Part shown: piece by piece, positions 26,702 to 34,666 of the stretch
Layout of the letters: each line of letters starts with the position of its first letter
Position numbering within the stretch: the first letter of the stretch is position 1
Assembly: GCF_000226975.2 (NCBI RefSeq)
Contig: NZ_CP019285.1
Span: 1,736,001 to 1,800,000 of the forward strand
DNA: 64,000 nucleotides
Direction: 5' to 3'
DNA from: Halobiforma lacisalsi AJ5
Lineage (GTDB): Archaea > Halobacteriota > Halobacteria > Halobacteriales > Natrialbaceae
Notes under the pieces: model-generated
What the model was told of the DNA's origin: nothing
Seen by the model: only the letters and a program-made list of their open reading frames with translations
Database searches by the model: none
Program-made: the position numbers and the translations under genes

Positions 26702-27751
26702 TTAGTTGTAGTCGCCTGCTTCGTCGGGGTCACCGATGACCCAGTCGTCGTTCCAGGCACCCTGGTCCTGGTAGTACTCGGCCGCGCCGGGGTGGAACGG
26801 GTAATCCGCGATCGCCGAGGACGTGAGATCCTCGAGCGTGTCGGGTGTGAACCGCGGTTCGGCGTCGCGAACGGTGTCGCCGTGTTCGTGGGCGATTCTG
26901 GTGAGTTCGTAGACTTCGTCCTTGGGGGCGTCGTGGTGGAACGTGAACGTGACCTCGAGGTCCCAGGCCACGACCTCGTCGGTGCCGATGTCCTGTTGCC
27001 AGCCGAAGTCGTCGCCGACGTCGTCGTACTCGGTGTAGCCGGCCCCGTTGTACTCCTGGATCGCCTCGACGAGGTCGTCGGTGTGCTCGACGTAGCGGAC
27101 GTCGGTTCGTGCGTCGTACTCGACGACGAAGCCGGTGTGTCCCACGCCGGGCGTCCCGTAGGCGATCGCGGCGTCGATCTCTCCTTCCTCCATCAGGCCG
27201 GGGGCGTCGTCGACCTCCGCGTCGACGATGTCCATCTCCTCGTAGACGTCTTCGACCTGGGGCATCGACCAGACGTCGAGCGTCGTCGCGCGGGTGGAGA
27301 AGCCGGGTTCGGCCGGGTAGACGCTCGCACCGGCGAGGTCGTCGAACGTCTCGATGTCCGTGTCCTCGCGGGCGACGAGGTAGATACTGTACGGGAACCC
27401 GAGGAAGCCCTGCCACGGGACCGTATCGATCGGGTCGTCGGCGAACATGTCTTCGCCGTTCATCGCCTTGGCCATCGTGTTGGTATCGACGATCCCGCCG
27501 TCCATCTCGCCCGCATCCAGGCGACGAGCAGTCCCGACGTAGCCCGGACTCTCGATCGTGGAGTACTCGACGTCGTCGCTGTGTTCGGAGACGGCCTGTT
27601 CGAACGCGAGGCCGACGTCCATCGTTCCGCCCGTTGAGGTGCCCATACGGAACGGACCCCCTTCGTTGCCAGTACATCCCGCCAACCCGAGCGCCCCGAG
27701 GGCTGCACCGCTCTGGAGCACACGGCGTCGGCTGATGTTATCAGCAGCCAT
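26702..27751 (-). CDS. TAXI-family TRAP transporter solute-binding lipoprotein (copy B)
   Basis: 349 residues. The Tat lipoprotein signal ISRRRVLQSGAALGALGLAGC is followed almost directly by FRMGTSTGGTMDVGLAFEQAV. The remaining TAXI segments parallel copy A: ESPGYVGTARRLDAGEMDGGIVDTNTMAKA, FDDLAGASVYPAEPGFSTRATTLDVW and DAAIAYGTPGVGHTGFVVEYDAR. It lacks the acidic linker present in copy A. It is first gene of a transporter operon with the permease, with its own TATA box upstream. Confidence 0.93.
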   Translation of the reverse strand: MAADNISRRRVLQSGAALGALGLAGCTGNEGGPFRMGTSTGGTMDVGLAFEQAVSEHSDDVEYSTIESPGYVGTARRLDAGEMDGGIVDTNTMAKAMNGEDMFADDPIDTVPWQGFLGFPYSIYLVAREDTDIETFDDLAGASVYPAEPGFSTRATTLDVWSMPQVEDVYEEMDIVDAEVDDAPGLMEEGEIDAAIAYGTPGVGHTGFVVEYDARTDVRYVEHTDDLVEAIQEYNGAGYTEYDDVGDDFGWQQDIGTDEVVAWDLEVTFTFHHDAPKDEVYELTRIAHEHGDTVRDAEPRFTPDTLEDLTSSAIADYPFHPGAAEYYQDQGAWNDDWVIGDPDEAGDYN

Positions 27752-27776
27752 GGTAGACTCACCAATGAACTTTTAC

Positions 27777-27784
27777 TATATATA
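27777..27784 (-). promoter_or_regulatory. TATA box of the second TAXI-TRAP operon
   Basis: TATATATA on the minus strand, centred about 29 bp before the ATG at 27751. Confidence 0.5.
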
Positions 27785-27972
27785 CTCTTTGGAGATGATG
27801 AATATCAAGTGAATGAACTCACTCGAGCGGTGGTTTCGGACGGGTATTCGGTGGTATCGGTGATTTCCGTTCGACACCCGACATCCAGTTCGTGAGTCCT
27901 GAGTTATACGTTCGCTCTCCCCGCGGTATCGGGTTCCCCCACCAGCGAATTCACCGTCCCGAAACCGCGCGC

Positions 27973-29169
27973 TCACTCGCCCTCGAGAACCCGCAAGAGA
28001 GCATCCTCGGGCAGCACTTCCCCGAGGACGTCCTCGGAGTGTTCTCCGAGCTGGGGCGGTTCGTGACCCGACCGCGTCCCGGCGGCGGAGAAGTCGATCG
28101 GGCAGACCGGGAACGGCAACTCGACGCCGTCGATCGTGAGGTCCTCGAGTGTGCCGCTCTCCCGGAGGTGCTCGTCCTCGAAGACCTCGACCGTGTCCTG
28201 GACGGGTGCGCCCGGGATCCCGTGTTCGCGGAACAGGTCGAACCACTCCTCGTTCGTCCGTCGCTCGAGGATCGGCACGAGTTCGGCCGCCAGCGCGTCC
28301 CGGTTGGCGACCCGGTCGTCGTTCCGGGCGAAGCGTTTGTCGTCGGCGAGATCGGGTCGATCGATGGCCTCGCAGAAGCCCTGCCAGGTGTCCTCGCTCC
28401 CGATGGCGACGGCGAACCAGCCGTCGGCGGTCTCGAACGCCCGGTACGGGGCGAGCGAGGGGTGGACGGTCCCCTGCCGGGGGTAGGGTTCCTCGGTGAC
28501 GAACGTCCGCCCGGCGCGTTCGGTGAGCCAGGAGACCAGGCCCTCGAACATCGGCACGTCGATGTACTGCCCTTCGTCGGCGTACAGCGCCGTCGTGATC
28601 CCGATGACGGCGTACATCCCGGCGCAGATGTCGCCGATGGGGATCCCCGGCCGGGCCGGCGGGCCGTCGGCCTGCCCGGTGATACTCATGCTGCCGCCCA
28701 GGGCCTGGACGACCATGTCGAACGCCGGCAGGTCGCGGTAGGGTCCCTCGAGGAACCCAGAGATCGAACAGTAGACGAGGTCTTCGTTGACCCGCCGGAG
28801 GTCCTCGTACCCCAGCCCCCACTTCTCCATCGTTCCGGGGCGGTAGTTCTCGACGAGTACGTCCGCGGTTTCGACCAGCGCCTCGAGCGCGGCGGCCCCG
28901 TCCTCGATGGACATGTCGAGTTCCACGCTTCGTTTGCCGCGGTTCAGCGACGCGAAGTAGGCGGTAAGCCCCGAGTCGCCGATCTCGGGACCGACGCTCC
29001 GGGTGATGTCGCCCCGGTCAGGTCGTTCGATCTTGACGATCTCGGCGCCGAGGTCGGCGAGCAACTGCGTCGCGAACGGGCCGGACAGCATCTGCGTGCA
29101 GTCGATCACCCGGACGCCCGAGAGCGGCGTTGAGGACGAAGCGGTGGTCGTCGATCCGGTCGGTGTCAT
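27973..29169 (-). CDS. family III CoA-transferase (CaiB/BaiF/formyl-CoA transferase type)
   Basis: 398 residues. The N-terminal Rossmann part PLSGVRVIDCTQMLSGPFATQLLADLGAEIVKIERPDRGD, DVLVENYRPGTMEKWGLGYEDL and SISGF are typical. Asp151 in PAFDMVVQALGG is the expected catalytic aspartate that forms the acyl anhydride. The C-terminal part has LVPILERRTNEEWFDLFREHGIPGAPV. It moves CoA between carboxylic acids. Placed behind the one-TM gene and near the TRAP set, it probably activates the imported acid. Confidence 0.94.
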   Translation of the reverse strand: MTPTGSTTTASSSTPLSGVRVIDCTQMLSGPFATQLLADLGAEIVKIERPDRGDITRSVGPEIGDSGLTAYFASLNRGKRSVELDMSIEDGAAALEALVETADVLVENYRPGTMEKWGLGYEDLRRVNEDLVYCSISGFLEGPYRDLPAFDMVVQALGGSMSITGQADGPPARPGIPIGDICAGMYAVIGITTALYADEGQYIDVPMFEGLVSWLTERAGRTFVTEEPYPRQGTVHPSLAPYRAFETADGWFAVAIGSEDTWQGFCEAIDRPDLADDKRFARNDDRVANRDALAAELVPILERRTNEEWFDLFREHGIPGAPVQDTVEVFEDEHLRESGTLEDLTIDGVELPFPVCPIDFSAAGTRSGHEPPQLGEHSEDVLGEVLPEDALLRVLEGE

Positions 29170-29251
29170 CGTACGGGCACTCTCGGCTGCGGGAACCTAA
29201 AACCGCTAGTCGGGGGTGGTCACAAACCGCACTCGAGAACCGTCCGGCCGA

Positions 29252-29437
29252 TTACAGGTACAGGACGAACCAGTACGCCGTCATCGCGAAAAGGGCCACG
29301 GCGAGTATCGCTTCGGCCGCCTTGACGACCCGTGGCGTGTACGCCCCGACGGTTCCCGCTGCTCGATTGTATCGCTGGTGAACGCGCTCGATCGCATCGA
29401 GGACTCGCCGTCCGAACGTTCGTTGTTCCGAGGACAT
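29252..29437 (-). CDS. small one-TM protein linked to TAXI-TRAP locus (copy B)
   Basis: 61 residues from the ATG at 29437 (MSSEQRTF); an ATG three codons earlier (29446) is possible. I prefer 29437 because it matches the MSSE start of copy A and puts the TATA box at the usual 28-bp distance. Shared features with copy A are RV-x-D, H-x-RYN, TV, YTP-x-VV and a single C-terminal helix (AILAVALFAMTAYWFVLYL). It is the first gene of a probable unit with the CoA-transferase. Confidence 0.7.
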   Translation of the reverse strand: MSSEQRTFGRRVLDAIERVHQRYNRAAGTVGAYTPRVVKAAEAILAVALFAMTAYWFVLYL

Positions 29438-29461
29438 ACGTGACATATCGTGCCAAGGTCG

Positions 29462-29468
29462 TTAAATA
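29462..29468 (-). promoter_or_regulatory. TATA box ahead of the small protein (copy B)
   Basis: TATTTAA on the minus strand, centred about 28 bp before the ATG at 29437. Confidence 0.45.
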
Positions 29469-29591
29469 GCTTCGTCTTCTCGAGTCCGATCGCATCCCTC
29501 GGTCGACGACCTCGAGCACTACGTAGCGCCGGTGTTCGGCCGGAGCACGGCGCTACCGGGACTGGCGGTGCCGGAGACGACGGAACGGATA

Positions 29592-30809
29592 TCAGAACCC
29601 GGACGTTCCCTCGAGTCGGTGCTCTTCGGCGACGCTCTCGTCGAGTTCGACGCCGATGCCCGGCTTCTCGGGGACCTCGATGTAGCCGTCCTGGATGAGC
29701 GGTTCGTCGCGCTCGAGGAGGTCGTCCCACCAGTCGACCTCGAGAGCGTGGTACTCGAGGACGTCGAAGTTCGGGATCGCGGCCCCCAGATGGACACAGG
29801 CCATCGTCCCGATCGGGCTACAGACGTTGTGCGGCGAGATCGGCATGTAGTTCTCCTCGGCGCGGTCGGCGATGCGCATCGTCTCCTTGAGGCCGCCGAC
29901 GGTCGTCGGATCGGGAGTGACGATGTCGACGCCGTGGTCGTAGATCAGGTCGGAGAGTTCGTGGACGCGGAACCGGTTCTCGCCGGTGGCGACGGGCGTC
30001 TTCGTCGCCGAGGTGACTTCCTTCTGGGCGTCCATATTCTCGGGCGGGATCAGATCCTCGAGCCACATCAGGTCGTACTCCCGGAGTTCGTCGGCCAGGC
30101 GCTTCGCGCTCTCGACGCTGTAGTCCCAGTGGCAGTCGAACGCGAGGTCGATGTCGTAGCCGATTTCGTCGCGAACCGCTTCGACGATCTCCCGCTTGTA
30201 CCGGACGGCCTCGTTGCTCAGCCGACCGTTGAACGGATCGGGGTCGTTGTCCATCTCGAGATCGAGGTCGAACTTGAGCGCGGTAAAGCCCATGTCGACG
30301 ACGCGGCGGGCTTCGTTGGCGTAGGCCTCGGGCGAGTAGGCCTCGGCGTCGGCGTACTCGGTATAACCGTCGTCGACGGCGTAGGCCTCGCCGGCGTGGC
30401 AGTCGCAGTAGATGCGGACCTCGTCGCGGAACTTGCCGCTCAGCAACTGGTAGACGGGGACGTCGAGGATCTTCCCGGCGGCGTCCCAGAGCGCGATCTC
30501 GATGCCGGAGGCGGCGGTAACGACCTTGCCGGTCGTCCCGCCGTGGCCGGACATCTCCTGGATGATCCGGCGGAACAGGCGCTCGACGTCTAGCGGGTTC
30601 TCGCCGATCAGGAAACGTTTGGTGTACTCGACGAGTTCGGGGACACCGCCGCCCCGGTAGGACTCGCCGATCCCGGTGACGCCGGCGTCCGTCTCGATCT
30701 TGATCAGGTTCCACTCGAAGTTCCCGTCGACCACGCAGGTCTCGATGTCGGTTATTTCGACGTCTCGATGCTCGTCGCGGTTCGTGATTTGGTTGGAAAA
30801 GTCCTTCAT
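29592..30809 (-). CDS. enolase-superfamily sugar-acid dehydratase (galactonate-dehydratase-like)
   Basis: 405 residues from the ATG at 30809; the open frame continues upstream only as an antisense shadow of the next gene. The capping domain (about 15-130) precedes the barrel. Metal ligands fit Asp225 (FDCHW), Glu251 (WLEDL) and Glu277 (TGENRF). His227 two residues after the first aspartate and His327 in SPHNVCSP form the acid/base pair seen in galactonate/mannonate dehydratases. The barrel strand-2 motif is KFD, not KxK. It should dehydrate an aldonic-type acid to a 2-keto-3-deoxy acid; the actual sugar acid is not determinable. Confidence 0.88.
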   Translation of the reverse strand: MKDFSNQITNRDEHRDVEITDIETCVVDGNFEWNLIKIETDAGVTGIGESYRGGGVPELVEYTKRFLIGENPLDVERLFRRIIQEMSGHGGTTGKVVTAASGIEIALWDAAGKILDVPVYQLLSGKFRDEVRIYCDCHAGEAYAVDDGYTEYADAEAYSPEAYANEARRVVDMGFTALKFDLDLEMDNDPDPFNGRLSNEAVRYKREIVEAVRDEIGYDIDLAFDCHWDYSVESAKRLADELREYDLMWLEDLIPPENMDAQKEVTSATKTPVATGENRFRVHELSDLIYDHGVDIVTPDPTTVGGLKETMRIADRAEENYMPISPHNVCSPIGTMACVHLGAAIPNFDVLEYHALEVDWWDDLLERDEPLIQDGYIEVPEKPGIGVELDESVAEEHRLEGTSGF

Positions 30810-30837
30810 GATTGTGTGGTTGGTAGTTTCGTGCCCG

Positions 30838-31950
30838 TTAGTTCTCGATCGCGAACTCCTGTACCGCGTCCTCGTCCAGTTCGACGCCGTGGCCCGGATC
30901 ATCGGGCAGCGGAATCCGGCCGTCGTCGTCCGGCTCGAGCGGATCCGCGACGACGTCGTCGAAGACCTTGACGTCCATGTCGCGGTAGAAGTACTCGACC
31001 CAGAGGGCGTTCTCGATCGAGCCCACCAGCGACGCGTGGAGGTTCCAGTTGTAGTGCGGTGCGATCCGAACGTCCAGCGCGGCCGCGTGGTGGGCGATCT
31101 TGAGCCACTCCGTAATTCCGCCACAGACGGTCGCGTCCGGCTGCAAAACCGTCGCCGCCCCGTCGCTGTAGAGCCGCTCGAAGTCGTAGCGCGGCCCCTC
31201 GAGTTCGCCCGTCGCGACCGGGTACGAGATGGCCTCGTTCACCTCGCGCATCGCCCCGACGCTGTCGATCATGACGGGTTCCTCGATGAAGTACGGGTCG
31301 TAGGGTTCGAACGCGCGACAGGCTCTGATCGCCTCGGTCCCGCTGTCCCACGCGCCGTTGGCGTCGAGCAGCAGGGTACGCTCGTCCCCGATCTCGTCGC
31401 GGACGGCGGCGACGCGCTCGACCTCTTCCTCGACCGGCAGTCGGCCGACCTTCATCTTGACCACGTCGTGGCCTTCCTCGAGGTAGCGACTCATCTCGCC
31501 CCGCAGGGCGTCGTGGCCCTTGTCGTCGCGGTAGTAGCCCCCGCTCGCGTAGGCCGGAACGTCCTCGGCGTAGCCGCCGAGCAACTTGTACAGCGGCTGG
31601 TCGGCGGCTTTCGCCTTGAGGTCCCACAGCGCGATATCGACGGACGAAATCGCCCGCAGGAGTAGTCCGGAGCGGCCGATCTGGACCGTTCCGTCGAACA
31701 TCTCGCGCCACAGCCGTTCGGTGTCGCGGGGGTCTTCGCCGACGAGGGTCGGCTCGAGCAGCGACTCGACGGCCTCGGAGATCAACTCCGCGCCCTCGTA
31801 GCCCAGCGAGTAGCCGACACCCTCGTGCCCGTCCGACGTTCGGACGTAGGTGATCGCGTGATCGCGGTACGTCAGGGTTCGGTTCGAGAACGAGACCGGT
31901 TCCTCCAGGGGAATCGCTATCGGCACGCTCTCGACGTCTGTGATCTCCAC
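30838..31950 (-). CDS. mandelate racemase/muconate lactonizing-type enzyme (KxK subgroup)
   Basis: 370 residues. The barrel shows Lys165-x-Lys167 (VKMKVGR), Asp196 (LLDANGAW), Glu223/224 (IEEP), Glu249 (TGEL), Asp272 (QPDATVCGG) and His299 (APHYN). This is the mandelate-racemase subgroup pattern with a His-Asp dyad opposite two lysines, covering racemases and acid-sugar dehydratases such as rhamnonate or tartrate dehydratases. It is followed 28 bp downstream by the second enolase-superfamily gene in the same direction, so the pair likely forms one operon. Confidence 0.9.
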   Translation of the reverse strand: MEITDVESVPIAIPLEEPVSFSNRTLTYRDHAITYVRTSDGHEGVGYSLGYEGAELISEAVESLLEPTLVGEDPRDTERLWREMFDGTVQIGRSGLLLRAISSVDIALWDLKAKAADQPLYKLLGGYAEDVPAYASGGYYRDDKGHDALRGEMSRYLEEGHDVVKMKVGRLPVEEEVERVAAVRDEIGDERTLLLDANGAWDSGTEAIRACRAFEPYDPYFIEEPVMIDSVGAMREVNEAISYPVATGELEGPRYDFERLYSDGAATVLQPDATVCGGITEWLKIAHHAAALDVRIAPHYNWNLHASLVGSIENALWVEYFYRDMDVKVFDDVVADPLEPDDDGRIPLPDDPGHGVELDEDAVQEFAIEN

Positions 31951-31999
31951 AGCGCTACCACGACGAACGACAGTAAAAAGGGTTCACTACGGGGCAATA

Positions 32000-32026
32000 T
32001 CCCCCGGACGAGTCCCCGCCGGGGGA
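32000..32026. promoter_or_regulatory. GC-rich inverted repeat between divergent genes
   Basis: Perfect 8-bp arms TCCCCCGG and CCGGGGGA with an 11-bp spacer, midway between the divergently oriented enolase-superfamily operon and the LarA-like gene. It is a possible shared operator or a hairpin. Confidence 0.35.
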
Positions 32027-32071
32027 CCGCTATCCGGTGGCCGGTGAGTCGAGACGATCCCTGGAACGCGA

Positions 32072-32088
32072 CCCTATATATGATAGGG
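32072..32088 (+). promoter_or_regulatory. TATA box embedded in an inverted repeat upstream of LarA-like gene
   Basis: CCCTAT-ATATG-ATAGGG: the CTATATATG box sits inside perfect 6-bp arms and is centred about 25 bp before the ATG at 32105. A dimeric repressor binding here would block TBP. Confidence 0.5.
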
Positions 32089-32104
32089 CTCGGTACACAC
32101 GTCC

Positions 32105-33409
32105 ATGCACTTTCCCGACCGAACCGAGGTCGAGGATCTCATCGGGCCCCAGCCGGCCCCGACGTTCGCGCGCGTCGAGTACGACCCGCCGACCGAAACG
32201 CTGGCCGATCCCCTGGCGGAGACCCGATCCGAACTGGACGTTCTCCCGCTCGAGGAACTCGACGACGGGGCCACCGTCGCCGTCGGCGTCGGCAGCCGCG
32301 GCATCCACATGATCGACGAGATCACGGCCGAGGCAGTCACCGCGCTCGAGGACCGTGGGTTCGAACCGGTGCTGGTCCCGGCGATGGGGAGCCACGGCGG
32401 GGCGACCCCCGAGGGCCAACTCGAGATCCTCGAAGCGCTCGGCATCACCGAGGAGCGGATGGGCGCGCCGATCGAGGCGACGATGGACGTCGAGCGACTG
32501 GACGAGGTCGAGATCGGCGGGACGGAGACGCCGGTCTACTTCTCGGCGGCCGCGCTCGAGGCCGACGCCGTGCTGGTGATCAACCGGGTCAAGCCCCACA
32601 CGAACTTCTCGGGACGGCTCGAGAGCGGCCTCTGCAAGATGCTCACCGTCGGCCTGGGCAAACAGCGTGGCGCGCAGGCGTTCCACTCGACGGCGCTCAA
32701 GGAGGGATACGTCCCCACCATCGAGTCGCTGACCGCGGCCATCCGCGATTCGGTCCCGTTGCTCGGCGGGATCGCCCTCGTCGAGAACTTCCACGAGGAG
32801 ATCGGTCACCTCGAGGCGATCCCCGCGGACGACCTCGAGGAACGGGAACCCCCGCTGCTCGAGCGGGCCTACGACGAGATGGCGACGCTGCCGACCGACG
32901 AACTCGACCTGTTGGTCGTCGACGAGATCGGCAAGGAGATCTCCGGTGCGGGGATGGACACCAACGTCATCGGCCGGTACCGGGTCGTCAACGCGCCGGA
33001 TCCGGAGACTCCCGAGGTCAAACTCATCTACGTCCGTGGACTCACGAAGAAGACGAAGGGCAACGGCAACGGGATCGGGCTGGCCGACGTCACTCGCCGG
33101 GCGGCAGTCGAGCAACTCGACCTGCAGAAGGTGTACGCCAACGCCCTCACGAGCGGCTCGCTCGCCAAGGCGAAACTCCCGCCGGTCGCGCCCGACGACG
33201 AACTCGCCATGCGGGTCGCGCTGAACGGCCTCGGTGGCTACGACCCCGAGACCGTCCGGATCGCCTGGATCGAGAACACAGAGCAACTCGAGGAGTTCCG
33301 GATTTCCGAGGCGTTGCTCGAGGAACTGGACGACGTCGTCACGGTCCTCGAGCGGGAAGAACTCGTCTACGAGGACGGCACCGCGCGGTTCGAACCGGTC
33401 TCGGAGTAG
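32105..33409 (+). CDS. lactate-racemase-domain (LarA/DUF2088-like) protein
   Basis: 434 residues. Recognisable blocks are GATVAVGVGSRGIHMIDEI, VPAMGSHGGATPEGQLEILEALG, and VLVINRVKPHTNFSGRLESGLCKMLTVGLGKQRGAQAFHS, with IGKEISGAGMDTNVIGRY later. These resemble the LarA N-terminal family and its DUF2088 relatives, including the His of SHGG and Lys-Pro-His. LarA proper epimerises 2-hydroxy acids with a nickel-pincer cofactor made by LarBCE, none of which is visible here. A hydroxy-acid epimerase role would fit the neighbours but is inference. Confidence 0.75.
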   Translation: MHFPDRTEVEDLIGPQPAPTFARVEYDPPTETLADPLAETRSELDVLPLEELDDGATVAVGVGSRGIHMIDEITAEAVTALEDRGFEPVLVPAMGSHGGATPEGQLEILEALGITEERMGAPIEATMDVERLDEVEIGGTETPVYFSAAALEADAVLVINRVKPHTNFSGRLESGLCKMLTVGLGKQRGAQAFHSTALKEGYVPTIESLTAAIRDSVPLLGGIALVENFHEEIGHLEAIPADDLEEREPPLLERAYDEMATLPTDELDLLVVDEIGKEISGAGMDTNVIGRYRVVNAPDPETPEVKLIYVRGLTKKTKGNGNGIGLADVTRRAAVEQLDLQKVYANALTSGSLAKAKLPPVAPDDELAMRVALNGLGGYDPETVRIAWIENTEQLEEFRISEALLEELDDVVTVLEREELVYEDGTARFEPVSE

Positions 33410-33413
33410 CCGG

Positions 33414-34208
33414 TTACTCCACGATGTGGTCGTCGGCGCTCTCCGGGGTGGCGTAGGTCACGTTCAACTCGAGTTCGTTGGCGGCCGCGAGCATCATGTC
33501 CGGTACCTCCTGTTCGAACTCGTCGCCGGTCAGCCGGTGAGATGGCCCGGCGACTGCGAGCGCACCCAGCACCTCGCCGTCGCGTCTGACGGGGACGGCG
33601 GTACCGTTGATCCCGTCGACGTGTTCCTTGCGGTTGAACGCGACGCCGCGTTCCCGGACCGCCTCGAGTTCGTCGTAGAGTTCCTCGCGGTCGGTGATCG
33701 TGTGGTCGGTCAGGGCCGGCAGCCCCCATCGGTCGATGATCCCGTCGACGCGCTCCCGCGGATAGTTCGCGAGGATGGCTTTCCCCGCGGAGGAACTGTG
33801 CAGGTGGATCTGTCGCCCGACGCCGAAGCCGGCCCGGACGGCCCGGCTCCCGGTCTCGACGTGGACGTAGATGCCGAGTCCGTGGTCCTCGACGACGAAC
33901 TGGGACCGTTCGCCCGTTTCCTCGGCCAACTCCTGGACGTGGGACTGGGTCATCTCGTAGGCGGGATCCCTGGTTCGGGCGGCCCGGCCAAGTCGGGTAA
34001 ACCGGAGTCCGAGCTGGTACCGGTCCCCGTCCCGCGAGACGTACCGGAGGTCCCGCAGCGTCTGGAGGTGGCGGTGAGTGGTGCTCTCGGCCATGTCGAG
34101 TCGGTCCGCGATCTCCGAGAGTCGGGCGGGACCGATCTCCTGGAGCGTATGGACCACTTCGAGGCTCGTTTTCGTGGTCTGGATCGTCTCGTCGTTCGGT
34201 TCCCCCAT
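33414..34208 (-). CDS. IclR-family transcriptional regulator
   Basis: 264 residues. The N-terminal winged helix (ARLSEIADRLDMAESTTHRHLQTLRDLRYVSRDGDRY) is followed by an effector domain with LHSSSAGKAILANYPRERVDGIID and HVDGINGTAVPVRRDGEVLGALAVAG. Its gene is divergent from the SDR-cupin-FAH operon across a 458-bp region that carries three perfect inverted repeats, two of them the same motif. It is therefore the best candidate regulator of that operon and of itself. Its stop lies 4 bp from the LarA-like stop (convergent). Confidence 0.93.
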   Translation of the reverse strand: MGEPNDETIQTTKTSLEVVHTLQEIGPARLSEIADRLDMAESTTHRHLQTLRDLRYVSRDGDRYQLGLRFTRLGRAARTRDPAYEMTQSHVQELAEETGERSQFVVEDHGLGIYVHVETGSRAVRAGFGVGRQIHLHSSSAGKAILANYPRERVDGIIDRWGLPALTDHTITDREELYDELEAVRERGVAFNRKEHVDGINGTAVPVRRDGEVLGALAVAGPSHRLTGDEFEQEVPDMMLAAANELELNVTYATPESADDHIVE

Positions 34209-34240
34209 ACGCGCCTTCTCGAACGCACCCTACTTATGGA

Positions 34241-34255
34241 TTCCGTTCTGCGGAA
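34241..34255. promoter_or_regulatory. candidate IclR operator 1
   Basis: TTCCG-TTCTG-CGGAA, 33 bp upstream of the IclR start codon. The same TTCCG-N5-CGGAA arrangement recurs at 34549-34563 on the operon side. Confidence 0.5.
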
Positions 34256-34432
34256 CAACTGCTCGCGCAGTTCTTTCCGTTTCTCCGCCCGGTAGAACCT
34301 CCTATGGCCGTCGACGGGTGGCTCACTCGTGATTCCGTCGAATTTCGAACCCGGTTTGGTAACCGATTCCATTCCACTCGCTGGAACTCGACTCGTCGAT
34401 GGGGAGTCGAATCGCATAGCTGTTCGTGTCGT

Positions 34433-34454
34433 ATTACAGAAGTACTTCTGTAAT
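34433..34454. promoter_or_regulatory. perfect 22-bp palindrome in the IclR-SDR control region
   Basis: The 11-mer ATTACAGAAGT is followed directly by its exact reverse complement with no spacer. Chance occurrence of a 22-bp perfect palindrome in a 458-bp gap is very unlikely. It is a strong candidate binding site for a dimeric regulator, different in sequence from the TTCCG-N5-CGGAA pair. Confidence 0.55.
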
Positions 34455-34547
34455 TTGATGGCCCCCGTTGTTCGCTTCGCACGCGGAGAACGGCCCGTAA
34501 TGGGCTGTACGTAGGGAGAAATCGATCCTGGGACGAGCGCGGGCCTG

Positions 34548-34564
34548 GTTCCGTACAGCGGAAC
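34548..34564. promoter_or_regulatory. candidate IclR operator 2
   Basis: GTTCCG-TACAG-CGGAAC, 103 bp upstream of the SDR start. It repeats the arms and 5-bp spacing of the site next to the IclR gene, extended by one base pair. Confidence 0.5.
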
Positions 34565-34666
34565 GAAACCGATCTATCGACCGCGGGCCGAGTCCGGTGT
34601 CGAGTGTCACACAACCTTACCGGTACGGCAACCTTTTTCGTCCTTACCTCTGGGCATACGAACGAT

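Larger units (their letters stand above)
34209..34666. other. 458-bp divergent control region between IclR gene and SDR operon
   Basis: No gene is present. It holds the three inverted repeats listed separately at 34241, 34433 and 34548. The middle part is AT-richer than its flanks. Confidence 0.6.

Noticed and set aside
27892-29133. 413-codon plus-strand frame
   Set aside because: It lies antisense to the CoA-transferase, which has its full motif set; the plus frame shows none.
30810-31124. Long N-terminal extension of the galactonate-dehydratase-like gene
   Set aside because: The extension overlaps the upstream enolase-superfamily gene in another frame and has Ser/Thr/Arg-rich shadow composition; the ATG at 30809 starts the family domain.
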